64,000 nt of DNA. Source: Candidatus Neomicrothrix sp. UBA2983 (lineage in GTDB: Bacteria > Actinomycetota > Acidimicrobiia > Acidimicrobiales > MedAcidi-G1). The DNA lies in the NCBI GenBank assembly GCA_002346745.1, contig DEAL01000014.1, positions 20,084 through 84,083 of the forward strand, written 5' to 3'. Position numbers and translations under genes: made by a program. The notes under the pieces were generated by a model that did not search any database, was not told where the DNA came from, and saw only the letters and a program-made list of their open reading frames with translations. Shown here in pieces: positions 1 through 10,355 of the stretch (its first letter is position 1; each line of letters begins with the position of its first letter).

Positions 1-600
1 ATGGCCGGGCTGTTCCTCGGCCTGGTGGTGGCCTCGATCGTCGTTTCCTGGCGGCTCCCCGACTGGGACCCGGCCCGACTGGCGCTGATGTCGGTCGTCG
101 GCGTCGGCGTGTTCGCCGCCCTCGGCTGGCAGTCGGGCCCGGTCGGCGACCCGTCGCCGCCGCTGCTGTTCGCGGCCGGGGCAATCGCCATCTGCGCCAT
201 GATCCTGCCCGGCCTGTCGGGGTCGTTCCTGCTGCTCATGTTCGGCATGTACGAGGCGGTGCTGGAGGTGATCGACGACCGTCTGCTCGTCGACGCCGCC
301 ATCTTCGGCGTGGGCGCAGTCCTGGGGCTGGCCCTGTTCGCCTCCCTGCTGACCCGCCTGCTCGAACGGCACCACGACACGATACTGGTGGTGCTGATCG
401 GCCTCATGGTCGGGTCACTGCGGGTGCTGTGGCCGTGGCCCAACGGCGTGGGCGTCATCGGCGACACGGCCGACACCTCGATCTCGGGCACCGGCCTCGA
501 CTGGCCGCCCGCCGGCGACCTGTCCGCCCCGCTGCTGCTGGCCGCCGCCGCCTTCGGCGTCGTCCTCGCCGTCGACCGCTTCGCCCGCTCCCGAGCCTGA
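1..600 (+). CDS. DUF368 membrane protein, C-terminal part
   Basis: Polytopic membrane protein of the DUF368 family, some members of which are reported to return undecaprenyl-phosphate carrier lipid across the membrane. The visible 199 residues hold about six hydrophobic segments and the family's second Pro-Gly motif, ILPGLSGSFLLL, near residues 68-79, followed by the usual MY(E) turn. Family members are normally about 270-310 residues with a first Pro-Gly motif near the N-terminus. That half is absent, so the gene almost certainly begins before the window even though the window opens on an ATG. It converges with the minus-strand gene ending at 603. The family call is firm; substrate and direction are inference. 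Confidence 0.8.
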   Translation: MAGLFLGLVVASIVVSWRLPDWDPARLALMSVVGVGVFAALGWQSGPVGDPSPPLLFAAGAIAICAMILPGLSGSFLLLMFGMYEAVLEVIDDRLLVDAAIFGVGAVLGLALFASLLTRLLERHHDTILVVLIGLMVGSLRVLWPWPNGVGVIGDTADTSISGTGLDWPPAGDLSAPLLLAAAAFGVVLAVDRFARSRA

Positions 601-602
601 GG

Positions 603-1532
603 TCAGGAGGGCTGGTTGAGTTCCAGCCAGGCGTGGCCCCGGCGACCGTCGGCGGCGGTCACCGCAACCAGGCCACGGGGGAACCGGGACTCCCGGCCGT
701 CGTCGGGGTGCGTGAGCAGCACCGGCGCCCAGGCAACGGGCTCGACCTCAAGACACAGGTCGCCCAACTCGAGGGTCCCCGCCGTCGGGATCCCCTCCGG
801 GCCGAGCACCGGGGACGAGACGACCCCGTACTCGGGCACCAGGCCGTCCGGCGACGACCGGTAGCCGATCCCTCCGCCGCGGCCCACCACCTGCACGGCG
901 TGGAACCGCTCACCGTCCTCGAGCCGGCCCGAACACCAGGTCCAGCCGTCTGCCCACCAGTCCCGAACACCCCACGAGTGGTCCCGCTGCCCCCAGCCGT
1001 CGAGGTCGATACGTCGGTCGCCGACCAGAACCTCGCCGGCGACCCGGCACGGGACCTCGTAGCGGGTGGCGACCCCGTAGTGGAACGCCCACAGGTCGCC
1101 GGTGTCGGGTCCGTCGGTCTCCCAGCCCAGGTCCAGGCCGACCGGGATCCGGTCGCCGAGCAGGCCCGCCGGGCCGGACCGGTAGGCCTCAGCCGGGTCG
1201 TCGACGGCCACCCCGAACGCCTCGACGCCGACGCTGAAGTGGTCCAGCGGTGCCTCCACGACCAGGTCGGCCCAGAGGCCGGGGGCCCGGACCTCGAGGC
1301 CCGGCTCACGCGGTAGCGGCGCCTCCTGGTCGACCACGAACACCGTCGGCCCGTCCGCCTCGACGAGGCAGCACCAGAACCAGGACACCCCGAGTTCCGG
1401 ATAGAGGCCGAGGCGGACGTAGCCACCTCCGCGGCCCTCGGGGTCGAACCAGTCCAGGTAGTACGACTCGTTCCAGAGCCGCTCGCCGTCCGACTCGTGG
1501 CGGCGCTCGGCGGCGGGGGGGACGTCGTGCAC
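603..1532 (-). CDS. CrtC/AttH-type lipocalin-like protein
   Basis: 309-residue soluble protein resembling the two-domain, beta-rich AttH/CrtC (hydroxyneurosporene-synthase-like) proteins common in actinobacteria. The most recognisable stretch is GWGQRDHSWGVRDW near residues 182-195, a typical signature of that superfamily. It is rich in Trp and Asp and has no signal peptide or membrane segment. The GTG start lies 3 nt after the stop of the gene at 1536, so the two are probably translationally coupled. Members have been linked to terpenoid or lipid chemistry, but no substrate can be deduced here. The distant superfamily call is moderate; a function is not assigned. Confidence 0.6.
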   Translation of the reverse strand: MHDVPPAAERRHESDGERLWNESYYLDWFDPEGRGGGYVRLGLYPELGVSWFWCCLVEADGPTVFVVDQEAPLPREPGLEVRAPGLWADLVVEAPLDHFSVGVEAFGVAVDDPAEAYRSGPAGLLGDRIPVGLDLGWETDGPDTGDLWAFHYGVATRYEVPCRVAGEVLVGDRRIDLDGWGQRDHSWGVRDWWADGWTWCSGRLEDGERFHAVQVVGRGGGIGYRSSPDGLVPEYGVVSSPVLGPEGIPTAGTLELGDLCLEVEPVAWAPVLLTHPDDGRESRFPRGLVAVTAADGRRGHAWLELNQPS

Positions 1533-1535
1533 CGG

Positions 1536-2651
1536 CTAGGCCTCCCCGTAGGGCGCGTACAGGTCGGCGTCGGTGTCCCGCTCCGGTGGCTCGACGTCGG
1601 CGGTGACCAGTGGGTAGAGGTCGGCCGGGGTGTCGCGGGGGCACGTCCAGTCGATGTCGCCGGCCACGCCGGCGATCTCGGCGAACGGCCGCAGGAAGGT
1701 GAAGTACACGTACGCCCCGCAGGCGATCTGCTCGTCCCGGTCCATGCCGACGATGGCCCGGTAGTGGGCCTTCTGGGCGGCGCGCGCGGCGTCGGCGGTG
1801 GCCGCCAGGCCGGCGTCGTCGACCGGGTCCAGCCCGCCACCGTCGGTCGTCCAGAGGGCGAATCCGACCAGGTGCTCCAGGTAGTCCTCGGGATCGCCGA
1901 CCGTGGTGCCGTAGTCGGTGACCGTCAGGTCGACGTCATCGTCGAACGCCAGCACGGCTGTCAGGCCCGAGTGCGGCACGCCGCCCGCCACGTCGGACCA
2001 CCAGAAGTCGCTGCGGCCGAGGCGGAAGAAGTCCCGGACGACGACCTGCCGGCCGTCGGCCAGCCGGTACGGGCCGGTGTCGCCATGGCCAACCCGCGTA
2101 TCGAAGTACAGCAGGAACAGGTGGCTCACGAGCGTGGAGAGGTGCCGGCGCAGATCGGCCCGCCGGTCGTCGTCGACCGGCGTCAGGCCGGCCGCCAGTG
2201 CCTCGACCGTCGCCGGGTCGAACGCCTCGATCCGGTTGCCGGCGTCTGCCGCATGGAGCAGGCCGCTGCCCCGGTACGTCTGCGACGTGCGCGCCCAGAA
2301 GTCCAGCACCGTGTGGGTGCGCCCCACGGCGTCCAGCGACGGGTCCACCATCGCCATCACGTTGCGGCCGATCAGGAAGAAGTTGGCGACGCCCCAGAGG
2401 AACACCGAGTCGGCCTGGCAGCCGGGCCGGCGGGCCCGCGCCCCGACCTCCTCGGGAGGCATGGCGGCCGTGATCGCCCCGATGGCCTCCGGGTAGCGCA
2501 GGAACGCCTCGATGCACGAGACGACCACGTACTGCTGGACCGGGATCAGTTGCGAGGAATAGGCGGTGCGCTCGTGGACCAGCACCTTCGAAACCCGGTT
2601 GACCTCGGCCAGCAGCGCATTCACGCGCTGGCGCTGCCCGGCCTCGCTCAC
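1536..2651 (-). CDS. Uncharacterised protein partnered with PEP swivel domain
   Basis: 371-residue protein that I do not recognise. The start is fixed by a GTGA overlap (2648-2651) with the preceding swivel-domain gene. The first third looks helical. The middle holds a conserved-looking, aromatic and Asp-rich block (YFDTRVGHGDTGPYRL, then FFRLGRSDFWWSDVAGG) and a later DYGT motif. There is no signal peptide, membrane segment or obvious nucleotide-binding loop. Tight coupling to a stand-alone phosphohistidine domain suggests it supplies the missing catalytic or acceptor part of a split PEP-utilizing system, but this is inference from context only. Confidence 0.65.
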   Translation of the reverse strand: MSEAGQRQRVNALLAEVNRVSKVLVHERTAYSSQLIPVQQYVVVSCIEAFLRYPEAIGAITAAMPPEEVGARARRPGCQADSVFLWGVANFFLIGRNVMAMVDPSLDAVGRTHTVLDFWARTSQTYRGSGLLHAADAGNRIEAFDPATVEALAAGLTPVDDDRRADLRRHLSTLVSHLFLLYFDTRVGHGDTGPYRLADGRQVVVRDFFRLGRSDFWWSDVAGGVPHSGLTAVLAFDDDVDLTVTDYGTTVGDPEDYLEHLVGFALWTTDGGGLDPVDDAGLAATADAARAAQKAHYRAIVGMDRDEQIACGAYVYFTFLRPFAEIAGVAGDIDWTCPRDTPADLYPLVTADVEPPERDTDADLYAPYGEA

Positions 2652-2992
2652 GGCTCGGTCCGGGTGACGGTCCCAGTGGCCCCGTCGAGTTCGACAAGGG
2701 TCCCGTCCGGCGGCTCCGACGACAGGTCGGCGGCGATCACGCCCGGCACCCGGAACTCCCGGCTGACGATGCCGATGTGGCTGCGGATCGTGCCGCCCGT
2801 GCACACCACGCCGGCCAGCTCGTCGAAGATCGGTGACAGGAAGGTCGCCCCGGCGTCCCGGATCACCGCCACGATCCCCTCGGCGCCACGGTCCATCAGG
2901 TCCAGCACGTCGCCGGGCCCCTCGAGGCGTCGCCACGTCCCCCGGGCGGTGCCGAACTCGTAGGTGGGGTCGCCGCGTCCGATCTGCTCCAC
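2648..2992 (-). CDS. Stand-alone PEP-utilizing swivel (phosphohistidine) domain
   Basis: 114-residue protein consisting almost entirely of the mobile phosphohistidine domain found in pyruvate phosphate dikinase, PEP synthase and rifampin phosphotransferase. The core CTGGTIRSHIGIVSREF (residues 64-80) matches the TGGxxSHxAIxAR signature, with His72 as the expected phospho-carrier, followed by the VPGVIA strand. No ATP-grasp or PEP-binding barrel is fused to it, unlike the large enzymes. The GTG start is 7 nt after a TACCGT hexamer, so the mRNA is probably leaderless. It is first in a three-gene minus-strand cluster. The domain identity is strong; partner and substrate are unknown. Confidence 0.8.
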   Translation of the reverse strand: MEQIGRGDPTYEFGTARGTWRRLEGPGDVLDLMDRGAEGIVAVIRDAGATFLSPIFDELAGVVCTGGTIRSHIGIVSREFRVPGVIAADLSSEPPDGTLVELDGATGTVTRTEP

Positions 2993-2999
2993 GGCCGGG

Positions 3000-3005
3000 A
3001 CGGTA
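3000..3005 (-). promoter_or_regulatory. -10-like TACCGT for the swivel-domain operon
   Basis: TACCGT on the minus strand ends 7 nt before the GTG at 2992, placing the likely transcription start at the start codon. Confidence 0.5.
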
Positions 3006-3054
3006 GCCCTGACCCGGGCCGGCGGTCCGAGCCGGGTGGCCGTCGGCCGGTGCC

Positions 3055-3060
3055 TAGGCT
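3055..3060 (+). promoter_or_regulatory. -10-like TAGGCT, leaderless
   Basis: TAGGCT followed by six bases and the GTG at 3067; no Shine-Dalgarno is present. Confidence 0.5.
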
Positions 3061-3066
3061 GCCGCC

Positions 3067-3453
3067 GTGGCCGCCCCCGAACCGCTCAGCGACGACTGGA
3101 TCGCCGCCCTGGATGAGGCCGTCCGCGTCCTGCGACTGGACGGTCCGGACCCCTCACTCCGTCTCGAGTACCGCGTCGCGGACGGGCCGACATGGCACGT
3201 GGCGATCGACGGCGACGGGGCCCGCGTGCACCCCGGCCCGGCGGACGGCGCCGATGTCTCGTTCTCGACGGACCGGGCGACGGCCCTGGCCTTCGCGGCC
3301 GGCGACCTGGACCCGCTCGACGCGGTCATCACCGGCGACCTCTCGATCGGCGGCGACCCGCGCCGGCTGGTCGAGCATCAGGGGTTGCTGGACGACCTCA
3401 GCGGCCTGTTCGCCGGACTGTTCGCCGGCAGCCGCGGGACGGACCCCGGCTAG
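3067..3453 (+). CDS. SCP2 sterol-carrier domain protein
   Basis: 128-residue single-domain protein of the SCP2 sterol-binding fold, expected to bind lipids or acyl-CoA in the cytoplasm. The pattern of alternating strands ending in ADVSFSTDRATALAFAAGDLDPLDAVITGDLSIGGD is typical: a charged strand, a helix, then the conserved G-(D/K)-(L/I)-x-(I/V)-x-GD turn. The GTG start is set by the TAGGCT hexamer upstream and the lack of an alternative. Its TAG stop shares the palindrome CTAG (3450-3453) with the TAG stop of mdh on the other strand. The family is clear; the ligand is unknown. Confidence 0.8.
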   Translation: MAAPEPLSDDWIAALDEAVRVLRLDGPDPSLRLEYRVADGPTWHVAIDGDGARVHPGPADGADVSFSTDRATALAFAAGDLDPLDAVITGDLSIGGDPRRLVEHQGLLDDLSGLFAGLFAGSRGTDPG

Positions 3454-4439
3454 ATCAGGCCCAGCTCCCGGACGGTGTCGCGCTCCTCGGCCAGTTCCGC
3501 CGCCGAGGCGTCGATCCGGGCACGCGAGAAGTCGTCGATCTCGAGGCCCTGCACGATCGACCACTCGCCGTCGGCGCAGGTCATCGGGAACGAGGACATG
3601 AGGCCCTCGGGCACGCCGTAGCTGCCGTCGGACGGGACCGCCATCGACACCCAGTCGCCGTCCGGCGTGCCGAGCACCCAGTCGTGGACGTGGTCGACGG
3701 CGGCGTTGGCGGCCGAGGCGGCGCTCGAGGCGCCACGGGCCTCGATGATGGCGGCACCACGCTGCTGGACGGTCGGGATGAAGTCGCCCTCCAGCCATGC
3801 CTGGTCGTCGATCGCCGCCGCGGCGGACCGACCGCCCACCTCGCAGCGGAACAGGTCCGGGTACTGGGTGGCGGAGTGGTTGCCCCAGATCGTCATCTTC
3901 CGAACGTCGGCGACGGGCACGCCGAGCTTCTGGGCCACCTGCGTGAGCGCACGGTTGTGGTCGAGGCGGGTCATCGCCGTGAACCGCTCGTTCGGCACGT
4001 CCGGGGCGTTGTGCATGGCAATGAGGGCGTTGGTGTTGGCCGGGTTGCCGACCACGAGCACGCGCAGGTCGTCGTCGGCGTGGTCGTTGAGGGCCCTGCC
4101 CTGGACGGTGAAGATGGCGCCGTTGGCCTCGAGGAGGTCCTTGCGCTCCATGCCCTTGGTGCGGGGGCGGGAGCCGACCAGCAGCGCCACGCCGGCCCCG
4201 TCGAACGCCGTGTTCGGATCGTCGCTCAGGACCATCGAGTCCACCAGCGGGAAGGCACAGTCGTCGATCTCCATGGCGACACCCTCGAGGGCGCCCATGG
4301 CCGGCGGGATCTCCAGCAGTTGCAGGATCACGGGCTGGTCGGGGCCGAGCAGCTGGCCGCTGGCGATGCGGAAGACGAGGCTGTAGCCGATCTGGCCGGC
4401 GGCTCCGGTGACGGCGACTCGGACGGGGGTGGCGCTCAC
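3450..4439 (-). CDS. mdh: Malate dehydrogenase
   Basis: 329-residue NAD-dependent malate dehydrogenase of the TCA cycle, interconverting malate and oxaloacetate in the cytosol. The Rossmann glycine motif GAAGQIG is near residue 12, the substrate-binding SRPRTKGMERKDLL loop near residue 90, the LDHNRA segment near 160, and the catalytic-His region IWGNHSATQYPD follows. Length and motifs match the cytosolic-type MDH common in actinobacteria. The GTG start has an AGGAG Shine-Dalgarno 5 nt upstream. It is transcribed alone, converging with the SCP2 gene. Confidence 0.96.
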   Translation of the reverse strand: MSATPVRVAVTGAAGQIGYSLVFRIASGQLLGPDQPVILQLLEIPPAMGALEGVAMEIDDCAFPLVDSMVLSDDPNTAFDGAGVALLVGSRPRTKGMERKDLLEANGAIFTVQGRALNDHADDDLRVLVVGNPANTNALIAMHNAPDVPNERFTAMTRLDHNRALTQVAQKLGVPVADVRKMTIWGNHSATQYPDLFRCEVGGRSAAAAIDDQAWLEGDFIPTVQQRGAAIIEARGASSAASAANAAVDHVHDWVLGTPDGDWVSMAVPSDGSYGVPEGLMSSFPMTCADGEWSIVQGLEIDDFSRARIDASAAELAEERDTVRELGLI

Positions 4440-4475
4440 GTGGGCTCCTGAACACTCGAGGGGTACCCGCCGAGG

Positions 4476-6425
4476 CTACCGACGGCCCCGCCGGGCCTCC
4501 CAGCCAGCGGGGGATGACGTTCGTCGCCGGGTCGGGGCGACGGCCGCTAAGCCGGCGCGCGTGGCGCCCTGCCAGGAGGCGTGGAGGCCCGTGTAGACCC
4601 CGCCGGCGGTCGCCAGGTCGGCGTGACGGCCCCGCTCGACGATCCGGCCGTCATCGAAGACGAGGACCAGGTCGGCCCGCTCGGCGGTCGAGAGCCGATG
4701 GGCGATGCTGATCGTCGTCCGGCCCTCCGAGAGCCGGGCCAGGGCGACCTCGAGTGCCTGCTCGGTCTCCGGGTCGACCGCCGACGTGGCCTCGTCGAGG
4801 ATGAGGAGCCCGGGGTCGGCCAGATGGGCACGGGCGAGCGCCACGAGCTGGCGTTCGCCGACCGACAGCGATTCGCCCCGCTCGCCGACCGGCGTGTCGA
4901 TTCCGGCCGGGAGCGTGGCCACCCAGTCCTCGAGCCCCAGGGCGGCGATGGCGGCGGCGGCGTCCCCTGGTGTGGCGTCGGGCCGCCCATACCGGATGTT
5001 CTCCCCGACGGTGGCGTCGAACAGGAAGCCGTCCTGGGGCACCATGCGCACCACCGACCGGCGGACGACGGGGTCGACCTCCCGGAGGTCGGTACCGCCG
5101 ACGAGCATCCGTCCGGCGGTCGGATCGGCCAGGCGCGCCACCAGCTTGGCGAACGTGGTCTTGCCGGAGCCGGTCTCGCCGACCACCGCAACCGAGGCAC
5201 CGACGGGAATGTCGACGTCGATGCCGTGCAGCACCCGCTCCCCCTCGCGGTACCGGAACTCCACCGCCTCGGCCCGGACCTCGAGCGGCCCGGCGGGCAG
5301 CCGACGGCCGTCGACCGGTTCGACGACGTCGGGCTCGATGTCGAGTACGTCGAGGATCTTCCACCAGCCAGCGAGGGCGGTCTGGGTCTGGTCCAGCACC
5401 TCGCCGATCACGGTGATCGGCGCCACCAGCAGGTTGGCGAGGAACACGAACGCCACCAGTTCGCCGGCGCTGACCCCCCAGGCGTCGCCCCACCACACGC
5501 CCGAGGCGACCACCGTGGCGATGGCGGCCAGGCCGACGACGTCGGTGAGTGGGAGGACCAACGAGAAGTAGCGCATCGCCCGCATCTGCTGGCGGTACTG
5601 CCGGTCGACCGCCCCGTGCAGCCCCGCCCTTGTGGTCTCCCGCTGTCCGTAGCCGCGGACCACGTCCATGCCCAGCACCGCTTCGGAGATCTGGGCCAGC
5701 GTCTCCGACACCCGGGTCCGGAGGCGGTCGTAGGCCCGCAGCTGGCCGCGCTGAACGGCCCGCAGCACCGGCAGCAGCGGCACGTGGACTGCCAGCGTGA
5801 CCGCCGCCAGCTGCCACGAGAACACGAACATGATCGCCAGCACGGCCACGATCTGGATGCTGCTGATGATCCAGGCGACCGCCCCCCACTGGGCGAACTT
5901 GTTGAGGGCCTCCACGTCGCTGGTGACCCGGGCGGTGAGCGCCCCCTTCCGGGCCGCGGTGTGCTCGGCGAGGCTGAGCCGGTGCAGGTGGGCGAACGTG
6001 CGGACCCGCAGCCCGTAGAGCACATCCTCGGCGGTGCGGGCCAGCCGCAGGTACGTGGAGCGCTCGAGGGCGATGCCGAGTGACACCAGGCCGGCGGCCA
6101 CGCCGGTGAGGAGCAGCACCAGCCCGAGGCGGACGTCGTCGCCGAGGAGGCCCCGGTCCAGGACCGCCTGGATGGTCAGCGGGACGAGTAGCTTGCCGGC
6201 GGCCACCGCCAGCGCCATGAGGACGGTCAGCAGCAGGCCGGCCCGCAGCTCGGGCGACGCCGCCAGGCCGCGGCGCAGGACCGCCAACGATCCGGCCCCC
6301 TCGATGTCCTGGAGGAGCCGGACCTCGCCCTCATCGCCAGCGACGGCCTCGTGGTCCTCCCAGGGCCCGCCGGCCTCGACGCCGGCGTCCTCGCCCGGGA
6401 ACGGGGTCGGGGGTCGGTCCGTCAC
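4476..6425 (-). CDS. ABC exporter half-transporter, subunit with catalytic Walker B
   Basis: 649-residue half-transporter with an N-terminal six-helix exporter domain (about residues 60-340) and a C-terminal ATPase. Walker A GETGSGKTT lies near residue 413, the signature is the atypical LSVGERQ near 519, and Walker B ILDEAT has the catalytic Glu near 540. Together with the upstream partner at 6422-8203 it fits a heterodimeric type IV exporter with one canonical and one degenerate ATP site. The start overlaps the partner's stop by ATGA, so the two are co-translated. An acidic 50-residue N-terminal extension precedes the first helix. The substrate cannot be read from sequence; lipids or drugs are typical for the family. 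Confidence 0.9.
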   Translation of the reverse strand: MTDRPPTPFPGEDAGVEAGGPWEDHEAVAGDEGEVRLLQDIEGAGSLAVLRRGLAASPELRAGLLLTVLMALAVAAGKLLVPLTIQAVLDRGLLGDDVRLGLVLLLTGVAAGLVSLGIALERSTYLRLARTAEDVLYGLRVRTFAHLHRLSLAEHTAARKGALTARVTSDVEALNKFAQWGAVAWIISSIQIVAVLAIMFVFSWQLAAVTLAVHVPLLPVLRAVQRGQLRAYDRLRTRVSETLAQISEAVLGMDVVRGYGQRETTRAGLHGAVDRQYRQQMRAMRYFSLVLPLTDVVGLAAIATVVASGVWWGDAWGVSAGELVAFVFLANLLVAPITVIGEVLDQTQTALAGWWKILDVLDIEPDVVEPVDGRRLPAGPLEVRAEAVEFRYREGERVLHGIDVDIPVGASVAVVGETGSGKTTFAKLVARLADPTAGRMLVGGTDLREVDPVVRRSVVRMVPQDGFLFDATVGENIRYGRPDATPGDAAAAIAALGLEDWVATLPAGIDTPVGERGESLSVGERQLVALARAHLADPGLLILDEATSAVDPETEQALEVALARLSEGRTTISIAHRLSTAERADLVLVFDDGRIVERGRHADLATAGGVYTGLHASWQGATRAGLAAVAPTRRRTSSPAGWEARRGRR

Positions 6426-8189
6426 GCGGCGGTCCCCTCGTAGGCGCGGACCAGGGCCGCGTAGGCGGGGATCCCCAGGAGCTCGTCGTGGGGGCCCTCG
6501 GCGGCAATGCGCCCGTCCTCGAGGAACAGCACCCGGTCGGCGAGGCGGATCGTCGCCAGCCGGTGGGCGACAACCAGCAGCGTGTGGCCCTCCTGGCGGC
6601 GCAGGTTGCCGAGGATCTCCGCCTCGACGACGGGGTCGACGGCCGAGGTGGCGTCGTCGAGGAGGAGCACCCGGGGACGCCGCAGGAGGGCGCGTGCAAG
6701 GGCGAGTCGCTGGCGCTGTCCGCCCGACAGCGTGACGCCGCGCTCGCCGACGACGGTTTCGAGGCCGCCGGGCAGGTGGTCGACGAAGTCGGCGGCAGCC
6801 ACCTGCCGGAGCACCCGACGGACCTCGTCGTCGTCGACCTCCCGGTCGAGGACCAGGTTCCGGCGGACGGTGTCGGCGAACAGGAACGTCTCCTGGAACA
6901 CCGGGGCGACCACGTCCGGCACCCCGTCGGCGCCCAGGTCGGCGACGTCGACGCCGCCGAGGGCGATGTGGCCACCGGTCACCGGCATCAGGCCCGCCAT
7001 CAGGTCGAAGAGGGTGCTCTTGCCGGATCCGGTCGCACCGACGAGGGCCACCGACTCACCGGCGGCGACGTCGGCGCTGAGCCCGTCGAGGACCGGTGTG
7101 CCGTCCTCGTAGGCGAACACCACGGCGTCGAAGCGGACGCCGACGCCGGCGGGCACCGCGGGCGGATCTGACGGACGGTCCTCGACCTCCGACCCGAGGA
7201 CCTCGTCGATGCGGTCCATCGCCACCACCGACCGGGGCATCTCCTGGAAGAGGAACCCGAGGATCTCCATGGGCGCGGCCAGCAGGTTGAACAGGGCCAT
7301 CGACCGGACCACGTCGCCGACGGTGACGGTGCCGGCGTCAACGAGCAGCGCACCCAGGAGGAGGAGCACCATGATCCCGAGGTTCGGGAGGGCGTAGACC
7401 CAGGGCAGGAACACCGCCCGCAGCCGACCGATCTCGATGCGTTCCCGCCGGAGCAGGTCGGAGGCCTCGGCCAGGCGCTCGACCTCGTCGGCCTCGCGGC
7501 CCAGGGTCTTGACGACGAGGATGCCGTCGAGGCTCTCGTGGGCGATCCCGGACACGACCCCGACCCACTCCTGGGCCCGTGCGGCCGGGGCCTCGACGGC
7601 CCGGGTGTAGCGCTGGTTGATGACAGCCAGGGTCGGGAACAGCACGAGCGCCACCAGGACGAACCACGGATGGACCAGCAGGAGGCTGACCAGCGACACG
7701 ACGACCAGTGCCACGACCGACATGGAGAACGCCAGCGGCATCAGCATCGACGAGGCGGTCTCGACGTCGGCGTCGGCGTGGGCGAGGAGGCGCCCCGCCG
7801 GCCGAGACCGGTAGAACGCCAGCGGGGTGTCGAGGTAGCGGTCGAGGATGGCGAGCCGCCACGTCCGCTGCGTCCGGGCGACGGCGGTGAAGTTGAAGAA
7901 CCGACGCACCATCATCGACACGCCACGCACCACGCCGACCAGGGCGATCGCGACGGCACCGGCCAGGGCCGTGCCACGGTCGACGCCACCGCCGTCGAGG
8001 CCGGGGACGATCAGCTCGTCGGTGACCCGACCCAGGACGACCGTGTACCCGACGACGGCCACGGCAAACACATTGGCTCCCGTGATGCCGAGCAGGTGCG
8101 GCAGGGGGTGGGCGCGGAAGGACCGGACGATGAGCCGGCCCCCGCGCCGGAAGACCCCGTCCGCCTCCGGTGGCGCCGGGGGCGGGTCG

Positions 8190-8203
<14 letters not shown>
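6422..8203 (-). CDS. ABC exporter half-transporter, subunit with degenerate Walker B
   Basis: 593-residue partner of the preceding exporter subunit: transmembrane domain about residues 30-320, then an ATPase with Walker A GATGSGKST near 385 and canonical signature LSGGQRQ near 491. The Walker B is LLLDDAT, with Asp where the catalytic Glu should be. This is the classic complement to a subunit with a poor signature and a good Glu. The start is taken as TTG at 8203, which overlaps the end of icd by 14 nt; no ATG or GTG lies nearby and an AGG precedes it. Membrane protein; substrate unknown. Confidence 0.88.
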
Positions 8204-9386
<1,183 letters not shown>

Positions 9387-9393
9387 GCCGTCG

Positions 9394-9399
9394 ACCCTA
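9394..9399 (-). promoter_or_regulatory. -10-like TAGGGT for icd
   Basis: TAGGGT on the minus strand, 7 nt before the icd ATG. Confidence 0.5.
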
Positions 9400-9431
9400 T
9401 CCAGCGCCGGCCCGCAGCGGCGAAGTCGCGT

Positions 9432-10289
9432 TCAGGCGACGGTGCGCTCGGCCGCCTCGACGGTATTGCGCAGCAGCATCGCCACGGTGGTCGGACCCAC
9501 GCCGCCGAGGCGGGGCGTGATCCACGAGGCAACCTCGCCGACCGACTCGTCGACGTCGGCCAGCAACTTCTTGCCCTCCCAGGAGATGCCGCCGCTCACG
9601 ACGACCGCACCGGGCTTGACCATCTCGGGCGTCACGAAGCCGGGGATGCCCACGGCGGCCACCACGATGTCGGCCTCTCGGGTCAGGTCGGCCAGGTCGG
9701 GCACGGCCGAGTGCACCACGGTGACGGCGGCGTTGGCACCGGGCGCCTTGGTGGTGAGCAGCAGCGACAGGGGCCGGCCCAGCGTGGGGCCACGGCCGAT
9801 CACGACCACGTGGCGGCCCGAGATGTCTATGTCGTAGTGCACGAACATGGCCTGGATGCCGGCCGGCGTGCACGGCACCGGGCCTTCCTCCTGGAGCACC
9901 AACCTGCCCAGGTTGGTGGGGTGCAGGCCGTCGGCGTCCTTGGCGGGGTCCATGGCCGACAGGGCGGCGTTGAAGTCGAAGCCGGAGGGGACCGGGTGCT
10001 GGATGATGTAGGCGTGGACAGCCGGGTCCTCGTTGAAGGCGGCGACCGCCTCGTCCAGCGCCGACGGGGCTGCGTCGGCCGGCACATGGATGTGCTGGGA
10101 GGTGAAGCCCACGCTCTCGCAGGTCTCGTGCTTCTTGCGGACGTAGCCGGCGCTGGCGCCGTCGTCGCCCACGAGGATCGTACCGAGTCCCGGGGTGATC
10201 CCCTTGGCGGCAAGCGCCTCGACCCGGGTACGGACATCGTCGAGGACGGCGTCGGCGACCGGTCCCCCGGCGAGCAGTTGTGCAGTCAT
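9432..10289 (-). CDS. folD: Methylenetetrahydrofolate dehydrogenase/cyclohydrolase
   Basis: 285-residue bifunctional FolD, which oxidises 5,10-methylene-THF with NADP and hydrolyses the product to 10-formyl-THF, the donor used by PurH and PurN upstream. Visible motifs are the substrate-site GYVRKKHETCESVGF with the catalytic Lys near residue 52, the QHPVP segment near 97, the nucleotide-binding VIGRGPTLGRP near 164, and the closing GGVGPTTVAMLL. Length matches the family. It has its own leaderless-type promoter, separate from purH-purN. Confidence 0.96.
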   Translation of the reverse strand: MTAQLLAGGPVADAVLDDVRTRVEALAAKGITPGLGTILVGDDGASAGYVRKKHETCESVGFTSQHIHVPADAAPSALDEAVAAFNEDPAVHAYIIQHPVPSGFDFNAALSAMDPAKDADGLHPTNLGRLVLQEEGPVPCTPAGIQAMFVHYDIDISGRHVVVIGRGPTLGRPLSLLLTTKAPGANAAVTVVHSAVPDLADLTREADIVVAAVGIPGFVTPEMVKPGAVVVSGGISWEGKKLLADVDESVGEVASWITPRLGGVGPTTVAMLLRNTVEAAERTVA

Positions 10290-10297
10290 GGCGGAGC

Positions 10298-10303
10298 ACG
10301 CTA
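10298..10303 (-). promoter_or_regulatory. -10-like TAGCGT for folD
   Basis: TAGCGT on the minus strand, 8 nt before the folD ATG. Confidence 0.5.
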
Positions 10304-10355
10304 TCCCCCGGTGGGCGCCTCCTGGCCGGGACCGCCTCCCTGGGCGGGGATGCCC

